NCBI GenBank assembly: GCA_031274855.1
Contig: JAISPO010000133.1
Coordinates: 1 to 6,919 of the forward strand
DNA from: Zoogloeaceae bacterium
GTDB lineage: Bacteria > Pseudomonadota > Gammaproteobacteria > Burkholderiales > Rhodocyclaceae
Length of the DNA: 6,919 nt
Direction: 5' to 3'
Positions 6,803 through 6,919 of the stretch are shown here, piece by piece. The notes below the pieces were generated by a model. That model was not told the origin of the DNA. It worked only from the letters and a program-made list of their open reading frames with translations, and made no database searches. The first letter of the stretch is position 1; the number at the start of each line of letters is the position of its first letter. The translations under genes were made by a program, and so were the position numbers.

Positions 6803-6919
6803 ATCAAAAACAACCGGCAGATCAATCGAAAACGCCTGTCCCCGCAGCGATGCGGGGACAGGCGTGACCGGCAGCGCCTTATGCGCCATTTCCAGCGCCG
6901 CGTCGTCGAGCAGCCGGTG
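6791..6919 (-). CDS. TonB-like protein, C-terminal fragment (5' end outside window)
   Basis: A minus-strand frame enters from the right edge and stops at TGA (6793 to 6791), giving 42 residues: it begins HRLLDDAALEMAHKALPV and ends in LRGQAFSIDLPVVFDLTE. The pattern LLDxAAL...A..ALP..PVP..LRG..F...LPV.F.L is typical of the end of TonB C-terminal domains, the periplasmic part that contacts the TonB box of outer-membrane transporters. The N-terminal membrane anchor and proline-rich linker, if present, lie outside the window. The gene is convergent with clpA and its last 12 bases lie inside clpA (6791-6802). A long perfect hairpin sits within its coding sequence. The family call rests on a short fragment. 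Confidence 0.72.
   Translation of the reverse strand, partial: HRLLDDAALEMAHKALPVTPVPASLRGQAFSIDLPVVFDLTE
6831..6866. repeat. 15-bp perfect hairpin with GCGA tetraloop just after clpA
   Basis: ACGCCTGTCCCCGCA (6832-6846) pairs perfectly with TGCGGGGACAGGCGT (6851-6865) around the tetraloop GCGA (6847-6850), a GNRA type on the plus strand. It begins 30 bases after the clpA stop and has no T-tract on that strand. On the minus strand it is followed by TTTTCG, still within the TonB-like coding sequence. It may end or protect clpA mRNA 3' ends. A Rho-independent role is uncertain. Confidence 0.7.

Overview
The window looks like an ordinary chromosomal housekeeping segment of a GC-rich Gram-negative proteobacterium, most likely a betaproteobacterium. 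This rests on proteins that align along their length with the enterobacterial AceK, NADP-dependent isocitrate dehydrogenase, ClpS and ClpA, on a compact CspA/CspD-type cold-shock protein, and on the order DUF192 - (aceK) - icd - csp - clpS - clpA. As far as I recall, that order without aceK is common in Burkholderia/Ralstonia-type genomes. Placement below class is not possible from the sequence alone. There is no sign of phage, transposase, CRISPR array, rRNA or tRNA.

Left part (1-2161, minus strand): a two-gene unit runs leftwards. aceK (isocitrate dehydrogenase kinase/phosphatase, 599 aa) is followed by an exported DUF192 protein whose start overlaps the aceK stop as ATGA. The DUF192 gene is cut by the window edge. 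Middle (2162-3655): icd is divergent from aceK, so the regulatory enzyme and its only well-established substrate sit back to back across an 89-bp gap. Candidate promoters there face opposite ways and their -10 elements overlap. Downstream of icd is an exactly symmetric element, made of two arms of CAGGNTN heptads around a GC-rich hairpin, and then a strong bidirectional terminator shared with the convergent cold-shock gene.

Right part (3656-6919): csp (minus strand, 67 aa) has a recognisable promoter and a leader of about 158 nt, close to the E. coli cspA leader length. Divergent from it is the clpS-clpA operon (plus strand), with stop and start directly abutting (TAA/ATG). This matches the cspD/clpS-clpA layout of E. 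coli. The clpS upstream region has a perfect 9-bp inverted repeat and almost no Shine-Dalgarno sequence. At the right edge a partial minus-strand gene encodes the last 42 residues of a TonB-like C-terminal domain. It is convergent with clpA, overlaps its 3' end by 12 bp, and contains a 15-bp perfect hairpin inside its coding sequence.

Functionally the window combines control of carbon flux at the isocitrate branch point (Icd activity set by AceK phosphorylation) with stress and protein-quality functions (cold-shock RNA-binding protein, and ClpS/ClpA-directed degradation of N-degron substrates by ClpAP; clpP is not in the window). I found no clearly new enzyme system. The least explained signals are non-coding: the heptad element after icd, the overlapping aceK/icd promoters, and the clpS upstream structure.
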